A stretch of DNA of 64,000 bases from JBARKJ01 sp049801375 (GTDB lineage: Bacteria > Nitrospirota > JACRHJ01): positions 35,444 to 99,443 of the forward strand of contig JBARKJ010000073.1 in the NCBI GenBank assembly GCA_049801375.1, read 5' to 3'. Under the pieces are notes generated by a model. That model saw only the letters and a program-made list of their open reading frames with translations, did no database searches and was not told the DNA's origin. This document shows, piece after piece, positions 1-8,043 of this stretch. How positions within the stretch are numbered: the first letter of the stretch is position 1; the number at the start of each line of letters is the position of its first letter. A program made the translations under genes and the position numbers.

Positions 1-612
1 GCTGGCGTGAAGAGCGTCACGTTCGAGGTCACGGGCGAGAACGCCTACGGATATTTAAAGGCGGAGGCCGGCGTTCACAGGCTGGTAAGAATATCGCCTT
101 TCGACTCCAACAAAAGAAGGCACACGAGCTTCGCGTCCGTATTCGTCTATCCGGAGGTCGAGGACGACGTTAAAATAGAGATCGACGAGAAAGACTTGCG
201 GATAGACACCTACCGGGCTTCAGGCGCGGGGGGCCAGCACGTCAACAAGACCTCCTCCGCCATACGGATTACACACATACCGACAAATATCGTCGTGCAG
301 TGTCAGGATGAGCGCTCGCAGTTCAAAAACAAGGACAAGGCATTCAAGGTCCTGCGCTCGCGTCTCTACGACCTGGAGGTGAAGAAGAAGGAAGCGGAGC
401 GAGACAAGATGAACAGCACGAAAAAGGACATCGCCTGGGGAAGCCAGATACGCTCCTACGTCTTCATGCCCTACCAGATGGTTAAGGACCACCGGACCGG
501 CCATGAGGTCGGGAATATAAGCGCAGTCATGGACGGCGACTTAGACGGCTTCATCGAGGCCTATCTCCTCGGCAAGCGCGCGCAGCCGGGCACCGTGACA
601 GACGACATTTAA
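1..612 (+). CDS. prfB: Peptide chain release factor 2 (RF2), C-terminal part; 5' end outside window
   Basis: RF2 reads UGA and UAA in the ribosomal A site and triggers hydrolysis of peptidyl-tRNA. The open frame runs in from the window edge, so the N-terminal domain and any programmed frameshift site are not visible. The anticodon-like SPF tripeptide, diagnostic for RF2 against the PxT of RF1, is encoded near 94-102. The catalytic GGQ lies at 229-237, in the context GAGGQHVNKT. The C-terminal helix MDGDLDGFIEAYL is typical of the family. The stop codon shares one base with the next start (TAATG at 610-614), so the DNA glycosylase gene is probably translationally coupled to it. Confidence 0.97.
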   Translation, partial: AGVKSVTFEVTGENAYGYLKAEAGVHRLVRISPFDSNKRRHTSFASVFVYPEVEDDVKIEIDEKDLRIDTYRASGAGGQHVNKTSSAIRITHIPTNIVVQCQDERSQFKNKDKAFKVLRSRLYDLEVKKKEAERDKMNSTKKDIAWGSQIRSYVFMPYQMVKDHRTGHEVGNISAVMDGDLDGFIEAYLLGKRAQPGTVTDDI

Positions 613-1250
613 TGGAAATAAACGAACTACTCCGGCATTACAAGGGTCGCAGGAATGAAATCCGCGCCCGCCTCGCCGAGTTCAAGGAAACATGGCGGCA
701 GGGAGACCTCGCGATATTCAAGGAACTTTGCTTCTGCATCCTTACCGCCAATACATCCGCCAGGATGGGCATCAACTGCATCGAGGCTGCTGGCGACGAT
801 ATACTGACCGCCGATGTTGAGGGCATAAGGAATATCCTCTGCGGCCGCTACCGCTTCTGGAAAATCCGCCCGAACTATATCGTCCATACGCGAACTTATC
901 TTCAACAGGAATGCGCCCTCAAAATAAAAAAGAAAATCGAGTCGCTGGCCGACTTCCACCAGCGCCGCGATTTCTTCGCGGACAATCCCGGCATCAAAGG
1001 CCTGGGTTACAAGGAGGCGAGCCATTTCCTCCGCAACATCGGATTTGAAGGCTATGCCATTCTGGACATCCACGTCGTCCGCCTGCTGCACGAGCTGGGC
1101 ATACTCCCGGAGGCGAAACGTCCGGCGAACCGCAAGCAATATGTCTTCATGGAAGAGAAGATGCGCGATTTCTCCAAAGATATAAAAATCGGAATGGACG
1201 AACTGGACCTTGCGCTGTGGAGTTACCGGACGGGGGAGATACTGAAATAA
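612..1250 (+). CDS. 8-oxoguanine DNA glycosylase / AP lyase, Ogg2 (archaeal-type) family
   Basis: Predicted bifunctional N-glycosylase/DNA lyase that removes 8-oxoguanine and cuts the abasic site. The 212-residue length and the helix-hairpin-helix region at about 125-155 (GIKGLGYKEASHFLRNIG) fit the Ogg2 family known from thermophiles and archaea. Lys134 is the expected Schiff-base nucleophile and Asp152, in AILDIHV, the expected catalytic aspartate. No large N-terminal domain of the eukaryotic Ogg1 type is present. The ATG overlaps the prfB stop by one base. A role in base-excision repair is inferred from the family. Transfer from an archaeal lineage is possible but cannot be tested here. 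Confidence 0.88.
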   Translation: MEINELLRHYKGRRNEIRARLAEFKETWRQGDLAIFKELCFCILTANTSARMGINCIEAAGDDILTADVEGIRNILCGRYRFWKIRPNYIVHTRTYLQQECALKIKKKIESLADFHQRRDFFADNPGIKGLGYKEASHFLRNIGFEGYAILDIHVVRLLHELGILPEAKRPANRKQYVFMEEKMRDFSKDIKIGMDELDLALWSYRTGEILK

Positions 1251-1266
1251 CTTCTCCTTTATTCCC

Positions 1267-1295
1267 TTGACCTGCCCATAATTTCTTTCTATAAT
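1267..1295 (+). promoter_or_regulatory. Sigma70-type promoter for the lysS-lol operon
   Basis: TTGACC (1267-1272), a 17-bp spacer and a perfect TATAAT (1290-1295) lie in the short gap after ogg2. Transcription would begin near 1302, just upstream of lysS. Confidence 0.7.
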
Positions 1296-1329
1296 TCCAA
1301 CACTTTATAAATTCATGAAAGGACTCGTA

Positions 1330-2814
1330 ATGTTAGAAGATAACGAACTGATACAGGTGCGCCGAAAGAAGCTCGAAGACTTACGCGCAATGGGGATAAA
1401 CCCTTACGGACAGCGGTATGAGGTAAAGGACCACGCGAAGGAACTGCACGATAAATACGGGCCGACATCCAAGGAAGAACTGGAAAACAATAAAGTCCAG
1501 GTAACGGCGGCGGGACGACTCGTGGCCTTCCGGAGCTTCGGCAAAGCCGCATTTGCGCATGTACAGGACGTAAGCGGCAGGATACAGATTTACATGAAGC
1601 GCGACATGCTTGGAGAGGAGCAGTTCAAGCTTCTAAATCTGCTTGATATAGGCGACCATATCGGTATAGAGGGTTTCTTGTTCCGCACGAAGACGGACGA
1701 GCTGACGATAGAGGTGGAGAAGCTGACGCTCCTGTCCAAGTCCCTCCGCCCCCTGCCAGAGAAATGGCATGGCCTCACGGACATCGAGACCCGCTATCGC
1801 CAGAGGTACGTGGACTTGATCGTGAACCCGGAGGTCCGCGATACCTTTGTCACGCGCAATAAAATGATAAAGGCCATCCGCGCATTCCTGGAAGAAAAGG
1901 GATTCCTGGAAGTCGAGACGCCCATGATGCAGCAGATCCCCGGCGGAGCCACTGCAAGGCCGTTTATCACGCACCATAATGCCCTGGACATGGACCTCTA
2001 CCTGCGCATCGCGCCGGAGCTGTATTTAAAGCGCCTTATCGTCGGCGGGTTCGAAAGGGTTTATGAACTGAACAGGAACTTCCGGAACGAGGGCATCTCC
2101 ATCAAACACAACCCCGAGTTCACGATGATGGAGTTCTATATGGCGTATGCGGACTACCACGTCCTAATGGAACTGACGGAGGAGCTCTTCTCGCGCATAG
2201 CGATGGATGTGAAGGGCTCTCTTAAAATTGCGTACCAGGGGGACGAAGTGGATTTAACCCCTCCCTGGCCGAGGATGAGCATGGAGAAAGCGATTGTACA
2301 CTTCGCCGGCGCCGGCGATGATGATTTAAACGACCTGGAGCGTGCGCGGGCGTTCGCGAAAAAGAATAACGTGCCGCTTGAAGACGGACTTTCCCTGGCG
2401 AAGGTGATCAACGAGATATTCGAGAAGACCACCGAATTTAAGATACTAAACCCTGTGTTTATCACCGACTATCCCGTTGAACTTTCGCCGCTCTCGCGCA
2501 GGAACGACCAGAATCCGGAACTGGTCGACCGTTTCGAGCTGATAGTCGCCGGGAGAGAGATGGCAAACGCATTCTCAGAGCTCAACGACCCGCAGGACCA
2601 GCTCTCGCGCTTTCAGGACCAGGTAGCCCAGCGCGAGAAGGGCGACCAGGAGGCGCAGTTCATGGACGAGGACTATGTCCGTGCGCTGGAATACGGCATG
2701 CCGCCGACTGCCGGAGAGGGCATAGGCATCGACCGTCTTGTGATGCTGATGACGGACTCCCCGTCCATCCGCGACGTAATCCTTTTCCCGCAGCTTCGCA
2801 AGGAGCAGAGGTAG
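1330..2814 (+). CDS. lysS: Lysyl-tRNA synthetase, class II
   Basis: Charges tRNA(Lys) with lysine using ATP in the cytoplasm. An OB-fold anticodon-binding domain covers about residues 50-150. The class II catalytic core follows, with motif 2 near residue 250 (FRNEGISIKHNPEFTMMEFY) and motif 3 near 462 (GEGIGIDRLVML). About 494 residues is normal for bacterial LysS. I chose the ATG at 1330 because AAAGGA lies six bases upstream of it. An in-frame ATG at 1315 would sit about 12 bases from the predicted transcription start and has no ribosome binding site. The stop overlaps the GTG start of lolC by one base, so the synthetase and the Lol permease share a transcript. Confidence 0.97.
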   Translation: MLEDNELIQVRRKKLEDLRAMGINPYGQRYEVKDHAKELHDKYGPTSKEELENNKVQVTAAGRLVAFRSFGKAAFAHVQDVSGRIQIYMKRDMLGEEQFKLLNLLDIGDHIGIEGFLFRTKTDELTIEVEKLTLLSKSLRPLPEKWHGLTDIETRYRQRYVDLIVNPEVRDTFVTRNKMIKAIRAFLEEKGFLEVETPMMQQIPGGATARPFITHHNALDMDLYLRIAPELYLKRLIVGGFERVYELNRNFRNEGISIKHNPEFTMMEFYMAYADYHVLMELTEELFSRIAMDVKGSLKIAYQGDEVDLTPPWPRMSMEKAIVHFAGAGDDDLNDLERARAFAKKNNVPLEDGLSLAKVINEIFEKTTEFKILNPVFITDYPVELSPLSRRNDQNPELVDRFELIVAGREMANAFSELNDPQDQLSRFQDQVAQREKGDQEAQFMDEDYVRALEYGMPPTAGEGIGIDRLVMLMTDSPSIRDVILFPQLRKEQR

Positions 2815-4040
2815 TGTCTTACTCCTCTTTTATCGCTCTTCGCTACCTTAAAGGGAGGCGCAAACACACCCCCATTTCACTCAACACCATCATATCCATC
2901 GGCGGGGTCGCGTTGGGCGTTATGGCGCTTATCGTCGTGCTCTCGGTTATGAGCGGATTCGAGAACGACCTCATGAAAAAAATACTGGGTACCAACTCCC
3001 CCATCATCGTGACTTCCTTCAACGACAAAGGAATCACGGACTATAACCAGCAGATGAAGAAAATTCAGGAGATCCCTCACGTAGTCTCCGTCGCTCCATT
3101 TACCTACAGCGAGGTTATGCTCACCTCGCCAAGCAGTGTCTCCGGGATAATCCTGAAGGGAGTGAATCCCGCCTCAATCGCCAAAGTAACAGAGCTTTCA
3201 AAAACCATGGTAGCCGGGAGCATATCGGGGTTGAATACGGCCGGTCCCGTGCCGGGAATCCTGCTGGGGCGGGAATTGGCGGCAAATCTCGGAGTGAGCA
3301 CGGGTGAGAGGGTTCGGGTGGTATCTCCTTTCGGGACGATTACGCCTCTCGGCGTTGCGCCGAAATTCCAGGAATTCGTCGTTACAGGGCTCTTCGATAC
3401 CGGCATGTACGAATACGACTCCAAGCTCGCCTACATATCAATCCCGGTGGCTCAGAAATTTTTTGGCCTTGGCGATTCCGTCACGGGGTTCGAGGTGCGG
3501 ATTGACGACCTTAGCCTGTCGGCGCCTCTGGCCCGCACGATACAAAACCACCTCGGATTCCCATTCCGCGCGCGGGACTGGATGCAGATGAACAGGAGCC
3601 TTTTCTCCGCGCTGAAACTGGAGAAGATAACCATGTTCGTCATACTCGTGCTAATCATCATCGTCGCCTCGTTTAATATCGTGAGCACGCTCATAATGAT
3701 AGTCATAGACAAGGCGCGGGAGATAGCGATACTTAAATCCATGGGGGCGACCCGTGCCGGGATAATGAAGATATTTATGATAAACGGCATAATTATCGGC
3801 GTTATCGGAACTCTTATCGGACTTGCGGGAGGGCTGGCTGTTTGTTTTATTATCGAGAAAACCAACCTCATCACCCTTCCCAGCGACATCTATTATATCA
3901 GTCATTTACCGGCGCGGGTTGACCCTGTGGAATTGGTTGTCATATGCGCCTCCGCTATAATAATCAGTTTCGGGGCGACGCTTTACCCATCGTGGCAGGC
4001 GGCGAAGCTCGACCCGCTCGAAGCTCTCAGGTACGAATAA
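2814..4040 (+). CDS. lolC: Lipoprotein-releasing ABC transporter permease, LolC/LolE family
   Basis: Inner-membrane permease that, with the LolD ATPase, releases mature lipoproteins to the periplasmic carrier LolA. At 408 residues it has the expected MacB/FtsX-type layout. One membrane helix lies near residues 20-45, then a large periplasmic domain to about 265, then three helices at about 270-295, 315-345 and 370-395. The C-terminal ending YPSWQAAKLDPLEALRYE is a family signature. The start is a GTG sharing its first base with the lysS stop. Only one permease gene is present, so the transporter may be a LolC/E homodimer (sometimes called LolF), which is an inference. Confidence 0.93.
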   Translation: MSYSSFIALRYLKGRRKHTPISLNTIISIGGVALGVMALIVVLSVMSGFENDLMKKILGTNSPIIVTSFNDKGITDYNQQMKKIQEIPHVVSVAPFTYSEVMLTSPSSVSGIILKGVNPASIAKVTELSKTMVAGSISGLNTAGPVPGILLGRELAANLGVSTGERVRVVSPFGTITPLGVAPKFQEFVVTGLFDTGMYEYDSKLAYISIPVAQKFFGLGDSVTGFEVRIDDLSLSAPLARTIQNHLGFPFRARDWMQMNRSLFSALKLEKITMFVILVLIIIVASFNIVSTLIMIVIDKAREIAILKSMGATRAGIMKIFMINGIIIGVIGTLIGLAGGLAVCFIIEKTNLITLPSDIYYISHLPARVDPVELVVICASAIIISFGATLYPSWQAAKLDPLEALRYE

Positions 4041-4058
4041 AATAAGGAGGTCCTCTCT

Positions 4059-4709
4059 ATGAAACTCAGGGCAATATCAGCGGTTGTGCTCTTCTCCCTC
4101 TGCTTTGCTTCTCCGGCGCTCTCGTCCGACTCAAAGGCCAAGTTGTCGTCCAACTCCGGCTTTCTTCTAAGCGGCACTGTCTATAAACAGAGCGGTGCCG
4201 CAAGGAGCGGGATTATTACCATTCGCACGAGTTGGAATTTGCCGGGTATTCCGCCCGTTTACAGGTACGATTTTGACATCCTTCACGGAAGCACGGAAGG
4301 CAACCTGTACAGTTTCATGCTCTCGGACATCTCGGAGATAGAGTTCCTGCCGCTCGAAGGAAACAGTCAGCCGGTGAACGTGCTGCTCCGGAACGGCACG
4401 TTACAAAAGGTAACACTATCGTCGAGCGATAAATTTATTATAGGGACCATGAACCTGAAACTCAATGAAGTTGACGTCCTTACAGACCGCTATGGAGATA
4501 ACATAATCTCCGGGGGAGATGTCCAGAAGATTGTTTTTTCCGCTCCCCCGGCAGTTCAGGACGAGTCTCTGAATGACGTCGTAAGCTCACTCGGCAAGGC
4601 GCTTCAAGTTGGGGCAAGGGATGGACTGGTGGATGACGATTTTATGACCGTACTGCAGAAAATCTACTCCAGGCTGAAGACAAAGGCCGATGAAAAGAGT
4701 GGAAAATAA
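4059..4709 (+). CDS. Exported protein of unknown function encoded between lolC and lolD
   Basis: I do not recognise this 216-residue protein. It begins with a clear Sec signal peptide (MKLRAISAVVLFSLCFASPA, cleavage near residue 22-24). No lipobox cysteine follows, so a soluble periplasmic or outer-membrane-associated product is likely. The mature part contains short beta-like stretches such as SDISEIEFLPLEG and EVDVLTDRYGDNIISGGDVQKIVF, then a helical C-terminus. AAGGAGG lies ten bases before the ATG. The gene sits between the Lol permease and the Lol ATPase, and the ATPase start follows its stop directly, so co-expression with the Lol machinery is very likely. A role in lipoprotein trafficking is only an inference from position. 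Confidence 0.85.
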   Translation: MKLRAISAVVLFSLCFASPALSSDSKAKLSSNSGFLLSGTVYKQSGAARSGIITIRTSWNLPGIPPVYRYDFDILHGSTEGNLYSFMLSDISEIEFLPLEGNSQPVNVLLRNGTLQKVTLSSSDKFIIGTMNLKLNEVDVLTDRYGDNIISGGDVQKIVFSAPPAVQDESLNDVVSSLGKALQVGARDGLVDDDFMTVLQKIYSRLKTKADEKSGK

Positions 4710-5393
4710 TTGACCGCCCCTTTGATTATATCAGTCCGCGGCCTGTCCAAATCATTCCGGATGGGGAATACAGAGGTCGCGGTCCTGAGAGGCATAGACC
4801 TGGATATCCCCAAAGGGGAAATGCTGTCCATCGTCGGCGCGTCGGGCGTCGGAAAGAGCACCCTGCTGCACGTTATCGGGGCGCTGGACAAGCCAACTTC
4901 CGGACAGGTCATTTACGATGGCAGGGATGTTTTCAGCATGTCCAACGGCGAATTGGCGACGTTCAGAAATAAAAATGTCGGGTTCGTATTTCAGTTCCAC
5001 CATCTCCTGCCGGAGTTTTCCGCCCTTGAAAACGTCCTTATCCCTTCCATGATAGGCGGCATGGAGCCGAAGGAGGCTAAACAACGGGCGGAAGCGCTGC
5101 TTGAGGAAGTAGGACTTTCAGGCCGGCTTACGCACAGGCCCGGAGAGCTTTCGGGTGGGGAGCAGCAGAGGGTGGCTATTGCGCGGGCGCTGATGACCGA
5201 GCCGAAGGTGATACTCGCGGACGAGCCAACGGGCAACCTGGATACACATACGGCGCAGTCCGTCCACGAGCTTTTAAAAAAGCTCAATCACGAGAAGGGT
5301 CTTACTTCGGTAATCGTCACCCACAACGAGAAACTTGCGGAGATGGGCGACAGGACGGTCCGGATGGTGGACGGGCTTATATTTCGGCCTTAG
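4710..5393 (+). CDS. lolD: Lipoprotein-releasing ABC transporter ATP-binding protein LolD
   Basis: ATPase that powers release of lipoproteins from the inner membrane. Its 227 residues contain Walker A near residue 43 (GASGVGKSTLL), the Q-loop FQFHHLLPEFSALENVL, the signature LSGGEQQRVAIARAL near 146, Walker B with VILADEPTGNLD near 167, and the switch His in VIVTHNEKLA. The FQFHHLLPEF and LDTHTAQSVHELL segments fit LolD rather than MacB. Translation appears to start at a TTG immediately after the TAA of the preceding gene. The last 17 bases overlap the 3' end of the convergent pilB/gspE gene. Confidence 0.95.
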   Translation: MTAPLIISVRGLSKSFRMGNTEVAVLRGIDLDIPKGEMLSIVGASGVGKSTLLHVIGALDKPTSGQVIYDGRDVFSMSNGELATFRNKNVGFVFQFHHLLPEFSALENVLIPSMIGGMEPKEAKQRAEALLEEVGLSGRLTHRPGELSGGEQQRVAIARALMTEPKVILADEPTGNLDTHTAQSVHELLKKLNHEKGLTSVIVTHNEKLAEMGDRTVRMVDGLIFRP

Positions 5394-7068
5394 GGGCCTT
5401 TGCCAATATCTCCTCAACTGTCGTCATTCCAGCATTTACCTTATCGATTGCGTCTTCAAACAACGTCTTCATCCCTTTCTCTCTCGCGGCTTTCCAGATA
5501 TCTTCCTCGGCAGCCTTTTTAGCGACTAAATTCCTGATGCTTCTGTCCAAAGGCAGATATTCGAAAATCGCAATTTGGCCGTGGTAACCCGTCCCGAAGC
5601 ATTTATGACAGCCCGTCCCGACAAAAGTCCTGCCAAGGCCTTGTATGCCTACCGCCGCATCGCTTTTTTCCGGTTCTTCTTTCTTGCAATAAGGGCAAAT
5701 GCGGCGAACTAACCTCTGGGCGAGTACGCCGGTCAGCGAAGAGCCGACAAGGTATGCCGGTATTCCTATATCGATAAGCCTGGTGATGCTGGAAACCGTG
5801 TCGTTGGTGTGGAGCGTCGTCAGGACCAGATGCCCTGTAAGCGAAGACTTAACGGCTATGTCCGCCGTCTCCATGTCGCGTATCTCGCCCACCATTATTA
5901 TATCAGGGTCCTGCCGAAGCACTGAGCGGAGCACATTAGGGAACGTGAGGCCTATGGCCTCGTTGATTCCCACTTGTGTCACGCCTGACAGGCGGTATTC
6001 CACGGGTTCCTCTATGGTTACCACGTTCTCCTTCTCCGAGCGCACCTGCTGGAGGATTGCGTAGAGCGTCGTGGTCTTGCCGCTCCCGGTGGGGCCGGTG
6101 ACCAGCAGGAAGCCCTGCGGCCGCGATAGCGCATCAAGAAGAGGTTTTTTTATCCTGGCCGGAAAGCCTATCTGGTCGAGCGAAATCAGCCCCTTGCTCT
6201 TATCCAGCAGACGTATGACTACCTTCTCGCCATAAAGCGACGGAAGGGTTGAGATGCGGAGGTCCACTTCGCGGTCGGACAGTTTCAGCTTGCTCGTCCC
6301 GTCCTGCGGGAGGCGGCGGTTCGTTATGTCCATGTCCGCGATTATCTTTATGCGCGAGATGACGTAGTCCTTGATCCGGCGTGGAATGGTCAGCGCCTCG
6401 CGGAGGTCCCCATCCACCCGGTAGCGCACGGCGACGCTCTCCTCTCGCGGCTCAATATGGATATCCGAAGCGCGCATTTTCACAGCCTCAACTATTATCA
6501 TCGTCACAAGTTGTATTATCGGCGGGGTTTCACTTAGCTTATAGAGCGACTGGATGTTCACGACCTTATCGTCGGAGCGGTCGCGCAGAAATTCGGCATC
6601 CTCGTAAGATTTTATCGAGTTCATCAGGTGAAATACCTTTTCCTTCACCTGATAATGTTTGTCAATGCTGTCGAGGACGCTTTTTTCGGTCGCGACGGCG
6701 GGACGGACTTCGCACCCGGTCTTAAACTTTATCTCCTCGATCGTCTGATAATCCAACGGGTCCACCATTGCAAGCGTCAGCTTCCGCGCTTCTAAACGCA
6801 CCGGGAAAATTTTTTTCCTCTCGGCGTCCTCCTGAGATATCAGGTTCAGCGCTTCGTGGTCAACTTCCACGGACTGCAAATCTATTGAAGGAATCTTGAG
6901 CTGAAGGGCGAGTGCATTGATGAGGCTCTTTTCGCTTACAAAGCCGAAATCGGCCAGGACCCTCCCGATTTTCGCCTTCCCGGTCTTCTGGAATAAAAGA
7001 GCCTTTTGCAGGTTTTCCGGGGAGAGCGAACTTTCCTCGACCAGCAATTCACCAAGGCGTTTTCGCAT
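5377..7068 (-). CDS. Type IV pilus assembly / type II secretion ATPase (PilB/GspE family)
   Basis: Hexameric traffic ATPase that drives assembly of pilin or pseudopilin fibres from the cytoplasmic face. An N-terminal GspE/MshE-type domain spans about 1-140 (KRLGELLVEESSLSPENL). The ATPase core has Walker A near 326 (GPTGSGKTTTLYA), an Asp box around EEPVEYRLSGVTQVGI and Walker B near IIMVGEIRD. A C-terminal zinc module has CPYC near 456 and CHKC near 485, as in PilB and GspE. The length of 563 residues is normal. No pilus or secretion genes lie beside it. The gene converges on lolD and shares 17 bp with it. PilB and GspE cannot be separated by sequence alone here. Confidence 0.93.
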   Translation of the reverse strand: MRKRLGELLVEESSLSPENLQKALLFQKTGKAKIGRVLADFGFVSEKSLINALALQLKIPSIDLQSVEVDHEALNLISQEDAERKKIFPVRLEARKLTLAMVDPLDYQTIEEIKFKTGCEVRPAVATEKSVLDSIDKHYQVKEKVFHLMNSIKSYEDAEFLRDRSDDKVVNIQSLYKLSETPPIIQLVTMIIVEAVKMRASDIHIEPREESVAVRYRVDGDLREALTIPRRIKDYVISRIKIIADMDITNRRLPQDGTSKLKLSDREVDLRISTLPSLYGEKVVIRLLDKSKGLISLDQIGFPARIKKPLLDALSRPQGFLLVTGPTGSGKTTTLYAILQQVRSEKENVVTIEEPVEYRLSGVTQVGINEAIGLTFPNVLRSVLRQDPDIIMVGEIRDMETADIAVKSSLTGHLVLTTLHTNDTVSSITRLIDIGIPAYLVGSSLTGVLAQRLVRRICPYCKKEEPEKSDAAVGIQGLGRTFVGTGCHKCFGTGYHGQIAIFEYLPLDRSIRNLVAKKAAEEDIWKAAREKGMKTLFEDAIDKVNAGMTTVEEILAKAPKAEI

Positions 7069-7090
7069 AAAGACCTCATGTTATATGAAA

Positions 7091-7149
7091 GGGAGGACAC
7101 GAGGGTCCTCCCCTACAATAATTGTAGGGGCCGATCTTCGTATCGGCCC
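7091..7149. repeat. Cluster of three stacked inverted repeats (REP/MITE-like remnant)
   Basis: Three consecutive hairpins fill most of the gap between pilB/gspE and cbiO. GGGAGGA (7091-7097) pairs with TCCTCCC (7106-7112). CCCCTACAAT (7110-7119) pairs with ATTGTAGGGG (7121-7130) around a single base. GGGCCGAT (7128-7135) pairs with ATCGGCCC (7142-7149). Neighbouring arms share bases, so alternative pairings are possible. The composition resembles interspersed repeats spread through many bacterial genomes, but copy number cannot be judged from one window. Confidence 0.7.
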
Positions 7150-7203
7150 TGACTTTATTTTTCCCGAATTTCTCTGGTATATACGTGGACTACTCAGGAA
7201 GGA

Positions 7204-8043
7204 CTAATTTTCTCGCTTGCAAATCTTCGCTATTCTCTCTGCCGCGTCCGCGATATCGGAGGGCATTCCAACATCGAGCCCTTTCTCCTGAAGCTCTTTA
7301 AAAAGCTCTACCAGGATAGGAAAATCTAGTCTGGCATGTTTGTAATAGTCCGTGCGGGCGAAAAGGTCCGCGGGCGTGTCTCGGACCATTATCCTGCCCC
7401 CCTCCCCCAGCACATATACTGAGTCCGCCATCTGGCTGACGATATTGATGTCGTGAGTCGACATAATGAGAGCCATGCCCCATTTCTTATTCAGCCTGTT
7501 AAGGAGCGCGGCCAGCTCTTTACGCGACATCGGGTCGAGCCCCTCGAAAGGCTCATCGAGCACAAGCAGTTCAGGCTTCAGTACCAAGGCTCCTGCAAGT
7601 GCGACTTTTCTTTTCTCGCCGCCGCTCAAGTAATGACAGACCTTATTGCGGATATGACTTATTCCAAGTTCGCTTAACGCCTCTTCCACGAGGTGCTCTA
7701 TCCCATGCTGGGGATACCCGTAATTCCTGGGAGCGAACGAAACGTCGTCTTCAACCGTGGGCGCGATAATCTGGTCGTCCACGTTCTGGAGCACCACGCC
7801 TATCTTCTCTCTTATTTTATCATAATTCCTGGAAGGGTCATGTCCAAAGACCTTGACCGCTCCCTCATTCGGGATCAGAAGTCCCAGGATATGGTATAAA
7901 AGCGTGGTCTTGCCGCTCCCGTTAGGGCCTATTATAACAACCCTCTCCCCTTTCCGGACGACGAAATCAAGCCCGCAGAGATAGACCTCGGTAGAATCGG
8001 GATAGATGTGCTTTATACAGCTTATGCGGACAATTTCTTCCAA
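7204..8043 (-). CDS. cbiO: Cobalt/nickel ECF transporter ATP-binding protein CbiO
   Basis: ATPase of a group I energy-coupling-factor transporter that imports Co2+ or Ni2+. Visible motifs are Walker A (GPNGSGKTTLLYH), the signature YLSGGEKRKVALAGAL, Walker B with LLVLDEPFEGLD, and a switch His in MSTHDIN. The 279 residues match the CbiO/EcfA length. The likely TTG start lies inside cbiQ, giving a 22-bp overlap and tight coupling. Metal specificity sits in CbiM, not here. The gene is the last of the psiE-holin-cbiM-cbiQ-cbiO run and is followed by the hairpin repeat at 7091-7149. Confidence 0.93.
   Translation of the reverse strand: MEEIVRISCIKHIYPDSTEVYLCGLDFVVRKGERVVIIGPNGSGKTTLLYHILGLLIPNEGAVKVFGHDPSRNYDKIREKIGVVLQNVDDQIIAPTVEDDVSFAPRNYGYPQHGIEHLVEEALSELGISHIRNKVCHYLSGGEKRKVALAGALVLKPELLVLDEPFEGLDPMSRKELAALLNRLNKKWGMALIMSTHDINIVSQMADSVYVLGEGGRIMVRDTPADLFARTDYYKHARLDFPILVELFKELQEKGLDVGMPSDIADAAERIAKICKREN

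Noticed and set aside
1315..1329. Earlier ATG for lysS at 1315
   Set aside because: It lies about 12 bases from the predicted transcription start with no ribosome binding site, whereas the ATG at 1330 has AAAGGA in place.
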